DNA of 64,000 nucleotides. Source: an uncultured Verrucomicrobiota bacterium. GTDB lineage: Bacteria; Verrucomicrobiota; Kiritimatiellia; CAIVKH01. Both the position numbers and the translations under genes were made by a program. Of this stretch, positions 1 to 8,733 are shown one piece after another. Location of the stretch: the NCBI GenBank assembly GCA_937996795.1, contig CALKUH010000039.1, forward strand, positions 62,001 to 126,000, in the 5' to 3' direction. The notes beneath the pieces were generated by a model, which saw only the letters and a program-made list of their open reading frames with translations, was not told where the DNA came from and did not search any database. The first letter of the stretch is position 1. The number at the start of each line of letters is the position of its first letter.

Positions 1-2945
1 GTACCCGCTTCGATCCGGTCATCCACCCCGTCGAGCGACAGCGCGCGGTCCTTCGTCCCCTCGACGCGGGTCGCGCCGACCACACTCGCGTGGTGCGCGC
101 TGCCCGAGTCGTCGTAGGCCGTCCCGCCAAACCGCTCGTCGAATCGCCAGTGCGCCACCGCGCCCAGGGTGAACAGCGTGAACGTGGCGGAAGCCTCCGC
201 GCTGGGAGCCAAACCCGTGCGAAACGCGCGGACGCGGAGAAGCGTGGTGTTGGTGAGCAGCAGCGGAACGGAATAGGCATTGGACGATTCGGTCGGATTC
301 GTCCCATCTGTCGTATACCGCACAACGATCCCGGTCGTCGCACAGGCGATGGTTACCGCCTGTGTGTCGGAAAACGTGCCGCCCGGCGGGCTGATCACCG
401 GCGTCCGCACCTGCGGGCCGGTGAACGTCGCGGAGGCGATGGGGCTGGGGTCGAGGTCGGCACGGAAGGCGCGGGCGCGAAGGGTGGCGGTCGCGGTGAA
501 TGTGAGGGGTGCGGTGTAGGCGTCCGACTGTTCAACCGGCTCGGTGCCATTCGTCGTATAGCGGATCGTGACACCGGTGGTACTGCACGAGAGCGTGACC
601 GTCACGGGTTCATCGAACACGCCGCCGTTGGGCGAGATCGTCGGCCTGGCGGCGGTGGGCGTGCCGCCGGGACTGTCGTTGCGCCAGACGTGCAGGCGCG
701 TGAAGTCATCGTAGGCGATGCCCGCGAGGTCGCGGTCGCCGTCGCCATCGAGGTCCACCAGCCGGCCGCCGAGATGGTTCTCCTCGCCGACCCCGACGGG
801 AAACTCGGTGAATGTGCCTGCGCCGTCGTTCGCGAATACGCTGATCGCCTTCGTGCCTCGATGCTCGGCCAGCACGAGATCGGTGTCGCCGTCCTTGTCC
901 ACGTCGCCCGCGTCCAGGCTGTTGAGCGTATAGCGCGTGGTGATCGTGCGGCGGGTCCAGCCCGAGTTCGTGGGCGCCGTCGCGGGCTGCTCCCACCATA
1001 CGGCGAGGGCATCGGGTGCGCCGCTCTGATTCTCCTCGGTGGCGACGAGGTCCGGCCGCCCGTCGCCGTTAAGGTCCACGGCCTCGACGCGGTCGATCCA
1101 GTCCGCCTCGGGAAACGTGCCGAGCGCAAACACGGGCCAGTTCGGCGTGCCGTCGCCGGGATTCCGCGCCCACAGTACGTTCTTGCTGTTGCCGCTCGCG
1201 AACGCGATGTCGAGGTCCCCATCGGCGTCGAGGTCCGCGATGCCGATGCCTTCGTCGGAATCGTTGGCGGCGATGAACACGCGTGGCCACGTTCCGGTGG
1301 CGGGCGCGGCGGGGATGATGAAGTAGTACGGGCCTTGGAAGGACGAAAGTGCGATTTCGGGGCGGCCGCCGTTCTCGATCTGCGCGAGGCGGCTGCCCTG
1401 AAACCCCTCGGCGTGGTCGCTGCGCGGCACATCGCCGAAACGCACCACCTCCATCCACGCGGTCGCGTCCGCGTCGGTCGCCTCGTGCCAGAAGAGATCA
1501 ATACGGTTCTGGCCAATGTTCTCCTGCAACGCGAGCAGGTCCGCGCGGTCGTCGCCGTCCACATCCGTCGCCATAAAAACATGCCGGCCCGCCGCCACGG
1601 TGGTCCGCGCCCACGTTCCGGTCAGCGCCCCCCCGGGATTGCGATATACATACGGACCGCTCGCGATGTCCGTGTCGCCGTCGCCGTCCACGTCGGCGAA
1701 CGCGAGTCCGAAGGTGCGGACGTGGCTGTCGGAGGCGCGGATGTACTTCCAGAATTCGAGACCCGGCGGCCCGCCCGCGTTGCTGCGGTGGATGTAGCTG
1801 GGCGCGCTGTTCCAGTTCACGATGCCGACGATGTCGAGGTCGCCATCGTTGTCGATGTCGCCGAGTTCCGCGCTGTAGCTGCCGTCGGACTGGATCGGGA
1901 ACAGCGTCCAGTTCGTGCCCGTGCCGTCGTTGAGGTAAAGGCGCAGGCCCTTCTGGGCGGACTGCGTCATGCCGCCGGTCAGGATGTCGAGGTCGCCGTC
2001 GAGGTCCGCATCGTAGGCCTGCAGCGAGTGCGCGTAGTCGATGTTCGCAATGGCGTGCGGTGTCCACGCCGCGCCGTTCCGTTTGTACCAGGTGACCGCG
2101 TAGCCTGCGCGTTCGGACTGCGAGAACACCACGTCGTTGGTGGCGTCGCCGTCGAGGTCGCCGACCGCAACCTTGCAGGAGTTCGCCGTCCAGTCGCCGC
2201 CTTGCGAGAACCACTGGCTGTCGATCGTGGCCTGCGTGTAGTTCCCCGCGATCCGGCAGGCGGCGGGGGTGTTCGGCGTCGCGAACCAGAATCCGTTCAG
2301 CACCACGTCGAGGTCGCCATCCATGTCGAGATCGCCGAGTTCCATGCCCTCGTGGTCCGCGTGGGCGAGCGCGACCCCGGTCCATCCGTTCGTCTCGTTG
2401 AACCAGATCTGCGTCAGCGCATCCTCGCGGTACACGAGGTCGAGGCGGCCGTCGCGGTCGAGGTCGCCGACGGCGATGTCCTTGCCGTAGGTCGGGCTGA
2501 CGCCGATGATGCGCGTGACCCAGCCGGTGCCGCCGCCCAGGTTCTCGATCCACGCCGCGCGGCCCTCGCCGTCATCCGTCGGGCCGGACCCGAGCCGGAC
2601 GACGAGGTCGGCGTCGCCGTCGCCGTCCACATCCGCCACCTTGAAGTCATCGGCGCGGGTGTAGCGGTAGGTGCCCGTCAGCGTGACCAGCGTCGCGCGC
2701 GTCCAGTCCGGCGCGCGGAACCATTCGATGTCCGACCCGCCGTCGCTCGTCGCGACGACATCGTTCAACCCGTCGCCGTCGATGTCGCCCACATCGCGTT
2801 CATACGCGACATACGACGCATCGAGCACCACCCGCGGGAAATTCAGCTCGGCGTGGACCGGCCTTGGCGCAACGCACGATGCGCCGAGAGCAACGATGCA
2901 GCACAGGACGTGCTGTCGCGCAGACGTGGAATCTCTGATGCGCAT
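1..2945 (-). CDS. secreted FG-GAP/VCBS repeat protein with CHB_HEX_C-like and LamG-like domains, 3' end beyond the window
   Basis: The reading frame is open from an ATG at 2945 to the left edge, about 981 residues, with no stop seen. It begins with a signal peptide (MRIRDSTSARQHVLCC start). Many FG-GAP/VCBS units follow, each with a calcium-binding-like DxDGDGxxD core such as DIDGDGLNDVV, DLDMDGDLDVV and DVDKDGDTDLV, up to about residue 780. Two tandem modules of the chitobiase C-terminal type (PTISPNGGVF and PVISPPGGTF, each with RYTTxGTxP) come next. The visible end, with ALSLDGVDD, looks like the start of a LamG/concanavalin-like domain. FG-GAP arrays fold as beta-propellers; an exported adhesive or carbohydrate-binding role is inferred. 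The antisense frame is also open for over 900 codons, but it is arginine-rich and featureless. Confidence 0.85.
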   Translation of the reverse strand, partial: MRIRDSTSARQHVLCCIVALGASCVAPRPVHAELNFPRVVLDASYVAYERDVGDIDGDGLNDVVATSDGGSDIEWFRAPDWTRATLVTLTGTYRYTRADDFKVADVDGDGDADLVVRLGSGPTDDGEGRAAWIENLGGGTGWVTRIIGVSPTYGKDIAVGDLDRDGRLDLVYREDALTQIWFNETNGWTGVALAHADHEGMELGDLDMDGDLDVVLNGFWFATPNTPAACRIAGNYTQATIDSQWFSQGGDWTANSCKVAVGDLDGDATNDVVFSQSERAGYAVTWYKRNGAAWTPHAIANIDYAHSLQAYDADLDGDLDILTGGMTQSAQKGLRLYLNDGTGTNWTLFPIQSDGSYSAELGDIDNDGDLDIVGIVNWNSAPSYIHRSNAGGPPGLEFWKYIRASDSHVRTFGLAFADVDGDGDTDIASGPYVYRNPGGALTGTWARTTVAAGRHVFMATDVDGDDRADLLALQENIGQNRIDLFWHEATDADATAWMEVVRFGDVPRSDHAEGFQGSRLAQIENGGRPEIALSSFQGPYYFIIPAAPATGTWPRVFIAANDSDEGIGIADLDADGDLDIAFASGNSKNVLWARNPGDGTPNWPVFALGTFPEADWIDRVEAVDLNGDGRPDLVATEENQSGAPDALAVWWEQPATAPTNSGWTRRTITTRYTLNSLDAGDVDKDGDTDLVLAEHRGTKAISVFANDGAGTFTEFPVGVGEENHLGGRLVDLDGDGDRDLAGIAYDDFTRLHVWRNDSPGGTPTAARPTISPNGGVFDEPVTVTLSCSTTGVTIRYTTNGTEPVEQSDAYTAPLTFTATATLRARAFRADLDPSPIASATFTGPQVRTPVISPPGGTFSDTQAVTIACATTGIVVRYTTDGTNPTESSNAYSVPLLLTNTTLLRVRAFRTGLAPSAEASATFTLFTLGAVAHWRFDERFGGTAYDDSGSAHHASVVGATRVEGTKDRALSLDGVDDRIEAG

Positions 2946-2998
2946 CGCGGGATTGTCGTCCGGACGCACCACGCGAGCGAGTGAAAAATGCGAGGCGG

Positions 2999-4879
2999 TC
3001 AGCCGTCGGCCAGGGCTTGCGCGATGAACCGCGCGGGGATCGTGGCGCGGGGGACGCGGATGTCGAACCAGCGGCGCACGTCGGGGTCGTCGACGCCAAT
3101 GCCGTGCATGAAGTTGTAGAGGGCTTTGCGCAGGCCGGCGCCGAGGGCGTCGTGGTCCACGCCGGTCGGGTCATCGAAGGGCACTTCATTTTTTGCGAAA
3201 CCGCCCCAGGGCAGCGGATGGATTTTTAGCCCCAGCGCCTCGCGCTGTTCGTAGGCGGGGCTGTGCACGGTGAGCGCGAAGCGGTGCCAGTAGGCGGATT
3301 GCAGGCAGCCGGCTTCGAACAACTGCCGCACGAGTTCGAGCGCGTTGACGGTTTCCTGGACCGTTTGCGTGGGGAATCCATACATCAGGTACGCGTGGAC
3401 CATGATGCCCGCCTCGGTGAAGTTCCGGGTGACACGCGCGACCTGTGCGACGCTGACGCCTTTCTGCATCAGCGCGAGCAGGCGGTCCTCCGCCACCTCA
3501 AGGCCGCCGGTGACCGCCACGCAGCCAGCGTCGGCCAGCAGCCGGCAGACGTGCGCCGTAAAGAAGGTGTCGAACCGGATGTTGCCCCACCACGTCGCCG
3601 TCACGCCGCGCGCGAGCAATCGCTCCGCCATTTTCTTCAGGACCGCGGGCGGCGCGGCTTCATCGACGAGGTGGAAACCGGTCTGTCCCGTTTCGGCGAT
3701 CATCGCCTCCATGCGATCAACCAGCAGGTCCACCGGCGCGGCGCTGTAGCGCTCGATGTATTCGAGGCGCGTGTCGCAGAAGGAACATTTGCTCCAGTAG
3801 CAGCCGTGCGCCGCCATCAGTTTGTTCCAGCGCCCGTCGGACCAGATGCGGTGCATGGGGTTCAGGATGTCGAAGACCGACAAGTAGCGTTCCATCGCGA
3901 GCCCGTCATAGGTCGGCGTGCCCGTGGCGCTGTGGGGCAGGGCGGGGAGGGCGGCGTTGTTGTGGAAGACGACGCGGCCGTTCTCGCGGACGAACGTCTT
4001 GCAGAGCGCGGCGGCGGGGCGCCGTCCTTCCAGGTGTTCGAGCAGCGCGAGCATGGCCGGTTCACCGGCATCCAGCGTGACGAAATCGAAATAGTCGAAG
4101 ACCCTCGGTTCCTCCAGGTCGCGCAACTCGGTGTTGGCATAGCCGCCGCCGAACGCGATGCGCGTGCCGGGGCGGTGGCGCCGGATGGATTGCGCGATGC
4201 GGAACGCGCCGTACACGTTTCCGGGAAACGGCGCGGTGATGCCGACCAGGTCGGGTTGCGCGGACGCGAGCGCCTCGGCGACGCACTCGTCGAGCATCCT
4301 GTCCACCAGCGTGGGAGGCGCGCGCAAGGCGGCGTCGAGCGGGTCGAACGACGGCGCGCTCAGCGCGATTTTCTCGGCGTAGCGGGACAACTCGAAATGG
4401 GGATCAATGCCTTCGCGCACCGCGTCCGCGAGGTCCTCGAGGTAGAGCGTGGCGAGGTACTTGGCCTTGTCCTGCACGCCGAGCGAGCCGAAGCTCCAGT
4501 GCAACAGTTCCTCCTCGTCCGCGCCCGAATTCCGCAGGGCGTCGAAGCGGGGCCCCTCCGGCAGGAAGTCGCGCGAGGCGATCCGCAGCGCCAGCGTGGG
4601 GTCGCGGCCCTGCAGGAACCGGATCACCGGTTCGATCGTCGAGCGGAAACGCTCCGCGTGCGCCGACACGTGTTCAACGGCGGGGTGACCCTCCGCCGGC
4701 AACTCCGCGAGCATCCGCGCCACGCCTTCGCGCGAGAAGAGACGCGAGACCAGCGCGATGGCGAGGTCCGCCTGCGCGCAGTCCACGCCGCGCGAGCGGA
4801 GGAAGCCGGTGAGGAACGCGGTCGCCGGGTAGGGCGCGTTCAACTGGGTCATCGGCGCTAGCAACAACAAGACTCGCAT
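2999..4879 (-). CDS. B12-binding-type radical SAM protein
   Basis: A 626-residue protein starting MRVLLLLAPMTQ; an ATG 23 codons upstream is possible but would add only a basic tail. The first ~300 residues look like a cobalamin-binding Rossmann region (GITAPFPGNVYGA, IAFGGGYANTE). The radical SAM core follows, with HGCYWSKCSFCD at about residues 358-369 and a later TGGLEVAEDRLLALMQKG segment typical of this superfamily. The 4Fe-4S ligands are C360, C365 and C368, that is CX4CX2C rather than the common CX3CX2C. Members do radical methylations and rearrangements; the substrate is unknown. It ends 54 bp from the start of the FG-GAP gene, on the same strand, so co-transcription is possible but no functional link is evident. 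Confidence 0.85.
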   Translation of the reverse strand: MRVLLLLAPMTQLNAPYPATAFLTGFLRSRGVDCAQADLAIALVSRLFSREGVARMLAELPAEGHPAVEHVSAHAERFRSTIEPVIRFLQGRDPTLALRIASRDFLPEGPRFDALRNSGADEEELLHWSFGSLGVQDKAKYLATLYLEDLADAVREGIDPHFELSRYAEKIALSAPSFDPLDAALRAPPTLVDRMLDECVAEALASAQPDLVGITAPFPGNVYGAFRIAQSIRRHRPGTRIAFGGGYANTELRDLEEPRVFDYFDFVTLDAGEPAMLALLEHLEGRRPAAALCKTFVRENGRVVFHNNAALPALPHSATGTPTYDGLAMERYLSVFDILNPMHRIWSDGRWNKLMAAHGCYWSKCSFCDTRLEYIERYSAAPVDLLVDRMEAMIAETGQTGFHLVDEAAPPAVLKKMAERLLARGVTATWWGNIRFDTFFTAHVCRLLADAGCVAVTGGLEVAEDRLLALMQKGVSVAQVARVTRNFTEAGIMVHAYLMYGFPTQTVQETVNALELVRQLFEAGCLQSAYWHRFALTVHSPAYEQREALGLKIHPLPWGGFAKNEVPFDDPTGVDHDALGAGLRKALYNFMHGIGVDDPDVRRWFDIRVPRATIPARFIAQALADG

Positions 4880-4963
4880 CCCGCAAAGCATTCCACGCCG
4901 CGCCGCGAAACGCACGCGCGAACGCGCGGGGCCGGGCTTCCTCCCCATCGCCGAGATCGTTGA

Positions 4964-5003
4964 TCGCGGCCTCCCCGGCCAGGACCGCGACCAGCGGTCG
5001 CGG
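4964..5003. repeat. GC-rich palindromic intergenic element
   Basis: The segment holds the inverted repeat CCGCGACC/GGTCGCGG (4985-4992 and 4996-5003) preceded by a CGCGGCCTCCCCGGCC stretch that is itself partly self-complementary. It lies between divergent genes, so it is not a terminator. It looks like a copy of a dispersed REP-like element, but only this copy was noticed in the window. Confidence 0.5.
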
Positions 5004-5018
5004 CTACAACATGTATTT

Positions 5019-5073
5019 GAGGCTATCCCAAACCCTTGCAGCCGTCCCCGCGGCAGGGTTTGGGGATGGCCTC
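5019..5073. repeat. long imperfect hairpin, REP-like
   Basis: The left arm 5019-5036 (GAGGCTATCCCAAACCCT) pairs with the right arm 5055-5073 with one mismatch and one bulge. The loop contains a nested GCCG/CGGC pair. It sits upstream of the 5111 gene, between divergent genes. Folded in RNA it would occupy the 5' leader of that gene. Confidence 0.6.
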
Positions 5074-5110
5074 TGGTAAGTTCGACACGTGCTGGAAACG
5101 TATTGAACTA

Positions 5111-5827
5111 ATGGTTTATTCTTGCGTCGTGAAATGGGTGTTCACAGTGGCGCTGGTGCTGACGGAAGTTGCGTCGGCGCAGACCTCCTTAGTGTATCAG
5201 GAGGCGCAGTTGACCGTAAGCAATGTGGCGGTCTCCAATGCGTACAGTGTCTCGCTGACCCGGAACCCCGGGTATCCGATTCTGTGGCACCTGTCGACAA
5301 ACTCAGGGGTGTCGCGGGTGGAGATCCGGGCGAGTGGCGTCGTCACGGCCTCGGTGCCTGACGGCTGGGTGTTGAGCCCCTATGATGGAAGCGTGCTGAT
5401 CTACGCGCCAACCGGGACGTCGGTCATCATCAACACAAACCCGGTCACCTTTTCCTATGTGAGTCAGTACCGGTACACGACGCCCTACACCAACCTGCAT
5501 CCCCTGGCCGACCGTCCCATGTCGTGGATCATCGGAGGCGGCATTCATGAAACCAACCTGAACGGCAGGCCCTCGGGGGCCGGGTATCAGCGCTTCGCAA
5601 CGCTCGGCCCCGTCGTTCCCCGCATCGCGTCTCTTGAATATCGGGATGGCACGACGCAGCTGTTTATCGCCGACGCCTATCCCGAAAACGCGATCCTGGA
5701 ATCACTGGTTTCCAATGAGTGGATCGCGGTCACGAATTGGGCGGCAGGCGCCGCGGTCAGCAATGTCACGATAGATCCGCCGAATGATGAGCGCGCAATT
5801 TATCGATTTCGGTTCGTGCAGCCATAA
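5111..5827 (+). CDS. secreted protein of unknown function
   Basis: 238 residues from an ATG at 5111; a GTG at 5129 would give the neater signal peptide start (KWVFTVALVLTEVASAQ). The mature part is rich in V, S, T, N and Y, as expected for a beta-sandwich, with no recognised catalytic motif. The C-terminal ~60 residues (LEYRDGTTQLFIADAYPENA onward) look like a second small beta domain of the kind found at the end of secreted proteins in this group. Upstream lies a strong hairpin, 5019-5073. I do not recognise the family. The next gene starts 30 bp downstream on the same strand. Confidence 0.7.
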   Translation: MVYSCVVKWVFTVALVLTEVASAQTSLVYQEAQLTVSNVAVSNAYSVSLTRNPGYPILWHLSTNSGVSRVEIRASGVVTASVPDGWVLSPYDGSVLIYAPTGTSVIINTNPVTFSYVSQYRYTTPYTNLHPLADRPMSWIIGGGIHETNLNGRPSGAGYQRFATLGPVVPRIASLEYRDGTTQLFIADAYPENAILESLVSNEWIAVTNWAAGAAVSNVTIDPPNDERAIYRFRFVQP

Positions 5828-5857
5828 AGGTGCCCATAGCTGCCGGGAGGACGGAAG

Positions 5858-6817
5858 ATGAACACAGGCGCGAGGCTGCTTTTTTGCATGGTTGCCGGGA
5901 CGATGCTGGCTGCAGGCGTTTGCGCCGATGAGCCGGCGCCGTTCCGGATGATTCCGATTCCAGCCGAGGAGCACGGCTACAGCAATTTTGATTCGATGGT
6001 GATCGCGACGCCATCCGCGCTGGAGGCCTTCATGCGGGCGGGCGCCGTGGAGCAGGGCATGGCGTGGAACAACAGGGCGGATTTCGACGACGCGCTCAAG
6101 CGGGCCGCCCCGGACTTCGACCGCGAGTCGCTGGTGTTGCTCCGGCACACGGAGGGATCCGGCTCGGTGCGCGTCAACCTTCGTAACCCGCACGTTGTTG
6201 ATCGACGGCTCGTCCTCCAGATTGAGCGGACGGAAACAGAAATCGGAACCGCCGTCATGGCGTACTACTGCTTTGCGCTGGCCGTGGTAAAAGGTGAGGT
6301 GACCTCCGTGTCACTGGAGGCGCCGGGGCGGAAACCGGTGGTCCTGCCCCTGCCCGGTGACGCGGAGCTTCATTCCACAACAGGAGGTACGGACGTCATG
6401 TCAGGTTCATCCCCCCGGGAGGTTGCGATGATGTGGGCGGCCGCGTACAACCGGCACGATCCGGATGCCGCCGCGGCGCTTTACGATGAGCAGGTGACGA
6501 ACGTGCAGATGCCGTACGGCAAACCGGTCCAGGGGCGGGAGGCCATGCGGGCCACGTACGTTAATGTGTTCCGCGCGTTTCCGGACATTCACGTTGAAAT
6601 CGAGAACATCGTGCAGGATGGACCCTGGGTCGCCGTCGAATGGCAGTTTACAGGCACCATGCGGGGCGAATTCGCCGGCCAGCCGCCCACCCATGCGCCG
6701 TTCACCTTGCGTGGTTGCGAACTCTTCCGGGTCGAGAACGGCAGGATCCAAACCCAGCGCGGCTACTGGGACAAGGCCAGCATGTTTGCGCAGCTCAACC
6801 TCACCATGAAGCCGTGA
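5858..6817 (+). CDS. secreted two-domain protein: PrcB-like N-terminus plus SnoaL/NTF2-like C-terminus
   Basis: 319 residues with a signal peptide (MLAAGVCADEPAP, cleavage near residue 23), preceded by GGGAGGA. Residues ~30-170 contain a motif set (LVLLRHTEGSGSVRVNL, AYYCFALAVVKGEV) resembling the C-terminal domain of protease complex PrcB-type proteins; this match is weak. Residues ~182-319 are a clear SnoaL/NTF2-like fold: AAAYNRHDPDAAAALYDEQV, GREAMRATYVNVFRAFPDIHVEIENI and GYWDKASMFAQL. Such domains bind or isomerise small hydrophobic ligands, but family membership does not fix a substrate. A secreted SnoaL domain fused to another module is unusual. Transcribed in the same direction as the preceding secreted protein. 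Confidence 0.8.
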   Translation: MNTGARLLFCMVAGTMLAAGVCADEPAPFRMIPIPAEEHGYSNFDSMVIATPSALEAFMRAGAVEQGMAWNNRADFDDALKRAAPDFDRESLVLLRHTEGSGSVRVNLRNPHVVDRRLVLQIERTETEIGTAVMAYYCFALAVVKGEVTSVSLEAPGRKPVVLPLPGDAELHSTTGGTDVMSGSSPREVAMMWAAAYNRHDPDAAAALYDEQVTNVQMPYGKPVQGREAMRATYVNVFRAFPDIHVEIENIVQDGPWVAVEWQFTGTMRGEFAGQPPTHAPFTLRGCELFRVENGRIQTQRGYWDKASMFAQLNLTMKP

Positions 6818-6835
6818 ACCCGGCGCGTTCGGCCC

Positions 6836-8071
6836 TTAACCGCCGTTGAGGGCGAGGAGGGCGAGGGCGGTGCTGTAGACGCGGCCGCCGGCGGAGGACC
6901 AGCGGTCGAGCGGGGGCCAGCTTCCGGCGTCGTCGCCGTGTTGATCCTGGACGGCGCGCAGCCGGGTCGCAACGCGCGCGAGTTCCGCGTCCGGCTCGGG
7001 CTCCGCGCGCAGGGCGGCGGTTTGGAAGAAGGTGCGGTACAGATCGAGCGGGCCCGCCGCGGCATGCAGGTCCGTGCGGATGTTCTCGATCATTAGGCGC
7101 AGGCGCGGGTCGAGCGCGTCGGGGTGATCGAGGAAACAGAGTGCGGCGGCAGCGGTGAGGGTTTCGGAGCCGTGCGGGTGATCGCCGGGACGCCGGTAGC
7201 CCGCGCGGCCCTTTTCATCAATGACGTCCTGCAGCCACGCGAGTCCGCTGTCGAGCGCGGGGCGGTAGTCGTGGTAGCCGGCCTCCTCCGCGCGCATCAG
7301 CACGAGCAGCGCCCACACGGTCAGGCTTGTGTTCGGCGCGCCGCGAGAGCGCAGGTAGGTCCATCCGCCCTCGGGCCGCTGCGCGTTCGCGAGCAGGTCG
7401 AGCCCGCGCCGCAGCGCGCGCTCGCACTCCGCGTCGCCCCCGGGCCGCGCGCGCAGCAGGGCGAGGCATGCGAGGGCATGGTTGTAGAGCGAGCCGGTGA
7501 TGTCGGGCCCGAACACACCGGACGGCTGCTGGGTGCGCGCGAGGAAACGGGCGGCGCGATCCAGCGCTTCCTGCAACTCCGCGGAGCGCTCCCCATTCGC
7601 GAGCGCGAGCATGGCCAGTGCGCTCGTGCCGACGGTGTAGTTCGCCGACGCGCCACTGCGGCCCATCGTCCATCCGCCCGCGTCGTCCTGGTGACGCAAC
7701 AACCATTCGCGCGCGCGGGCGAGTTCATCCGGCGCTTCCGGCGTTGGTGCGGCTGCTGTTTCCACGGGGATGATCGTCGGTTCCGGCGCGGGCACGACCG
7801 CCTCCAGTTCCGAAGACGCGGACGCGACCTCTGCCTCCTGCGGTGCGCGGAGCAGCAGCCATGCGCCTGTGCCGAGCAACGCCATGGCGCCGGCGGCGAG
7901 GGCCAGCGCCGCGTGCCGGCGGCGCAGGCGTTCCCTCGCGATGCGGGCGGCGATGACTCCCGCGAGCGCCGGTGCGGGCGCATCGGGCCACGCGCGCAGC
8001 GTTTCAAGGACGGGGCCGAAGCGCGGGTCCGATTCGGGGCGATCCGGAATCCGTTCATCCGTGGGGTTCAT
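6836..8071 (-). CDS. anti-sigma-like membrane protein with periplasmic alpha/alpha-toroid (prenyltransferase-repeat) domain
   Basis: 411 residues from MNPTDERIPD, overlapping the sigma factor gene by 17 bp. Residues 1-53 are cytoplasmic and basic before one transmembrane helix (~54-75, ALALAAGAMALLGTGAWLLL). A P/E-rich linker follows. From ~118 on come repeated squalene-cyclase/prenyltransferase-type helical hairpins with G-G-W motifs (DDAGGWTMG, RPEGGWTYL, GSETLTAAAALCFL, YSTALALLAL). The gene order, sigma then single-pass protein, is that of ECF sigma/anti-sigma pairs. The N-terminus is short and lacks an obvious zinc-binding anti-sigma motif, so the anti-sigma role is inferred from context. 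The toroid could sense a periplasmic glycan or lipid. Confidence 0.75.
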   Translation of the reverse strand: MNPTDERIPDRPESDPRFGPVLETLRAWPDAPAPALAGVIAARIARERLRRRHAALALAAGAMALLGTGAWLLLRAPQEAEVASASSELEAVVPAPEPTIIPVETAAAPTPEAPDELARAREWLLRHQDDAGGWTMGRSGASANYTVGTSALAMLALANGERSAELQEALDRAARFLARTQQPSGVFGPDITGSLYNHALACLALLRARPGGDAECERALRRGLDLLANAQRPEGGWTYLRSRGAPNTSLTVWALLVLMRAEEAGYHDYRPALDSGLAWLQDVIDEKGRAGYRRPGDHPHGSETLTAAAALCFLDHPDALDPRLRLMIENIRTDLHAAAGPLDLYRTFFQTAALRAEPEPDAELARVATRLRAVQDQHGDDAGSWPPLDRWSSAGGRVYSTALALLALNGG

Positions 8072-8627
8072 GGGGCCTCGCGTGGGGTTGTTCATCAAGC
8101 AGCGCGCGCATGCGTTGCATGGCGTGGAAAATCCGCGACTTCACCGTGCCCTCCGGGATGCCCAGCGCCTCCGCCGCCTCGGGGTGCGTGAGGCCCTGGT
8201 ACACGACGAGGACGACCGTGTCGCGCAGGTCGGGCGAGAGCGCATCGAGCAGACGCTCCGCATCGAGCCGCGCCGGTGCGGTGCGCGACGAACGCTGGTC
8301 TTCGGTGTCGGTGTGTGCGCGGACCGCCTCCTGCGTGCGGAGCGCGCGCCCGTGTTTGCGCAGGTGGTCGATCCAGACGTGGTGGGCGAGCGTGTGCGCG
8401 TACGTGGTGAAGCGCGCCAGGGGTTTGGCGCGACTCCGGTGCCGGTAGAGGCGAATGAATGTTTCCTGCACGAGATCCTCCGCATGTTCTTTAGCGCCGG
8501 CGCGCAGGAAATAGTTCAACAGGCGGCCCTGATAGCGTTCCACCAGCAGGTGAAACGAGGCGTCGTCCCCGTCGGCGGCGCGCGCGAGCCACGCCCACTC
8601 CTCAAGATGTGCTTCGTCGGACGACAT
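8055..8627 (-). CDS. ECF-family RNA polymerase sigma factor
   Basis: 190 residues. Region 2 is seen in FHLLVERYQGRLLNYFLRAG and HAEDLVQETFIRLYRHR, then FTTYAHTLAHHVWIDHLRK. Region 4 is seen in LSPDLRDTVVLVVYQGLTHPEAA and EALGIPEGTVKSRIFHAMQRMRALL, a helix-turn-helix with the usual GTVKSR signature. It directs RNA polymerase to a small regulon, and the coupled membrane protein downstream is its likely regulator. The divergent start of the TonB-like gene 106 bp away suggests this sigma factor may control the TonB/receptor pair, although no diagnostic -35/-10 pair was identified. Confidence 0.92.
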   Translation of the reverse strand: MSSDEAHLEEWAWLARAADGDDASFHLLVERYQGRLLNYFLRAGAKEHAEDLVQETFIRLYRHRSRAKPLARFTTYAHTLAHHVWIDHLRKHGRALRTQEAVRAHTDTEDQRSSRTAPARLDAERLLDALSPDLRDTVVLVVYQGLTHPEAAEALGIPEGTVKSRIFHAMQRMRALLDEQPHARPHEPHG

Positions 8628-8733
8628 GCGGCAGGAGAATAGGTGAACGGTGTGCGCGGGCTCAACGCGGGCGCGTAACTATTTTTTGCGCGGCGAGTGA
8701 ACGCTTTCCAACGGGCGGGCGTTCAACCCGGAA

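Noticed and set aside
90..2984. 964-codon open frame on the plus strand
   Set aside because: It lies antisense to the FG-GAP gene, is Arg/Val/Asp-repetitive with no domain, and mirrors the GC-rich repeats on the other strand.
3263..4861. 532-codon open frame on the plus strand
   Set aside because: Antisense to the radical SAM gene; no recognisable motif.
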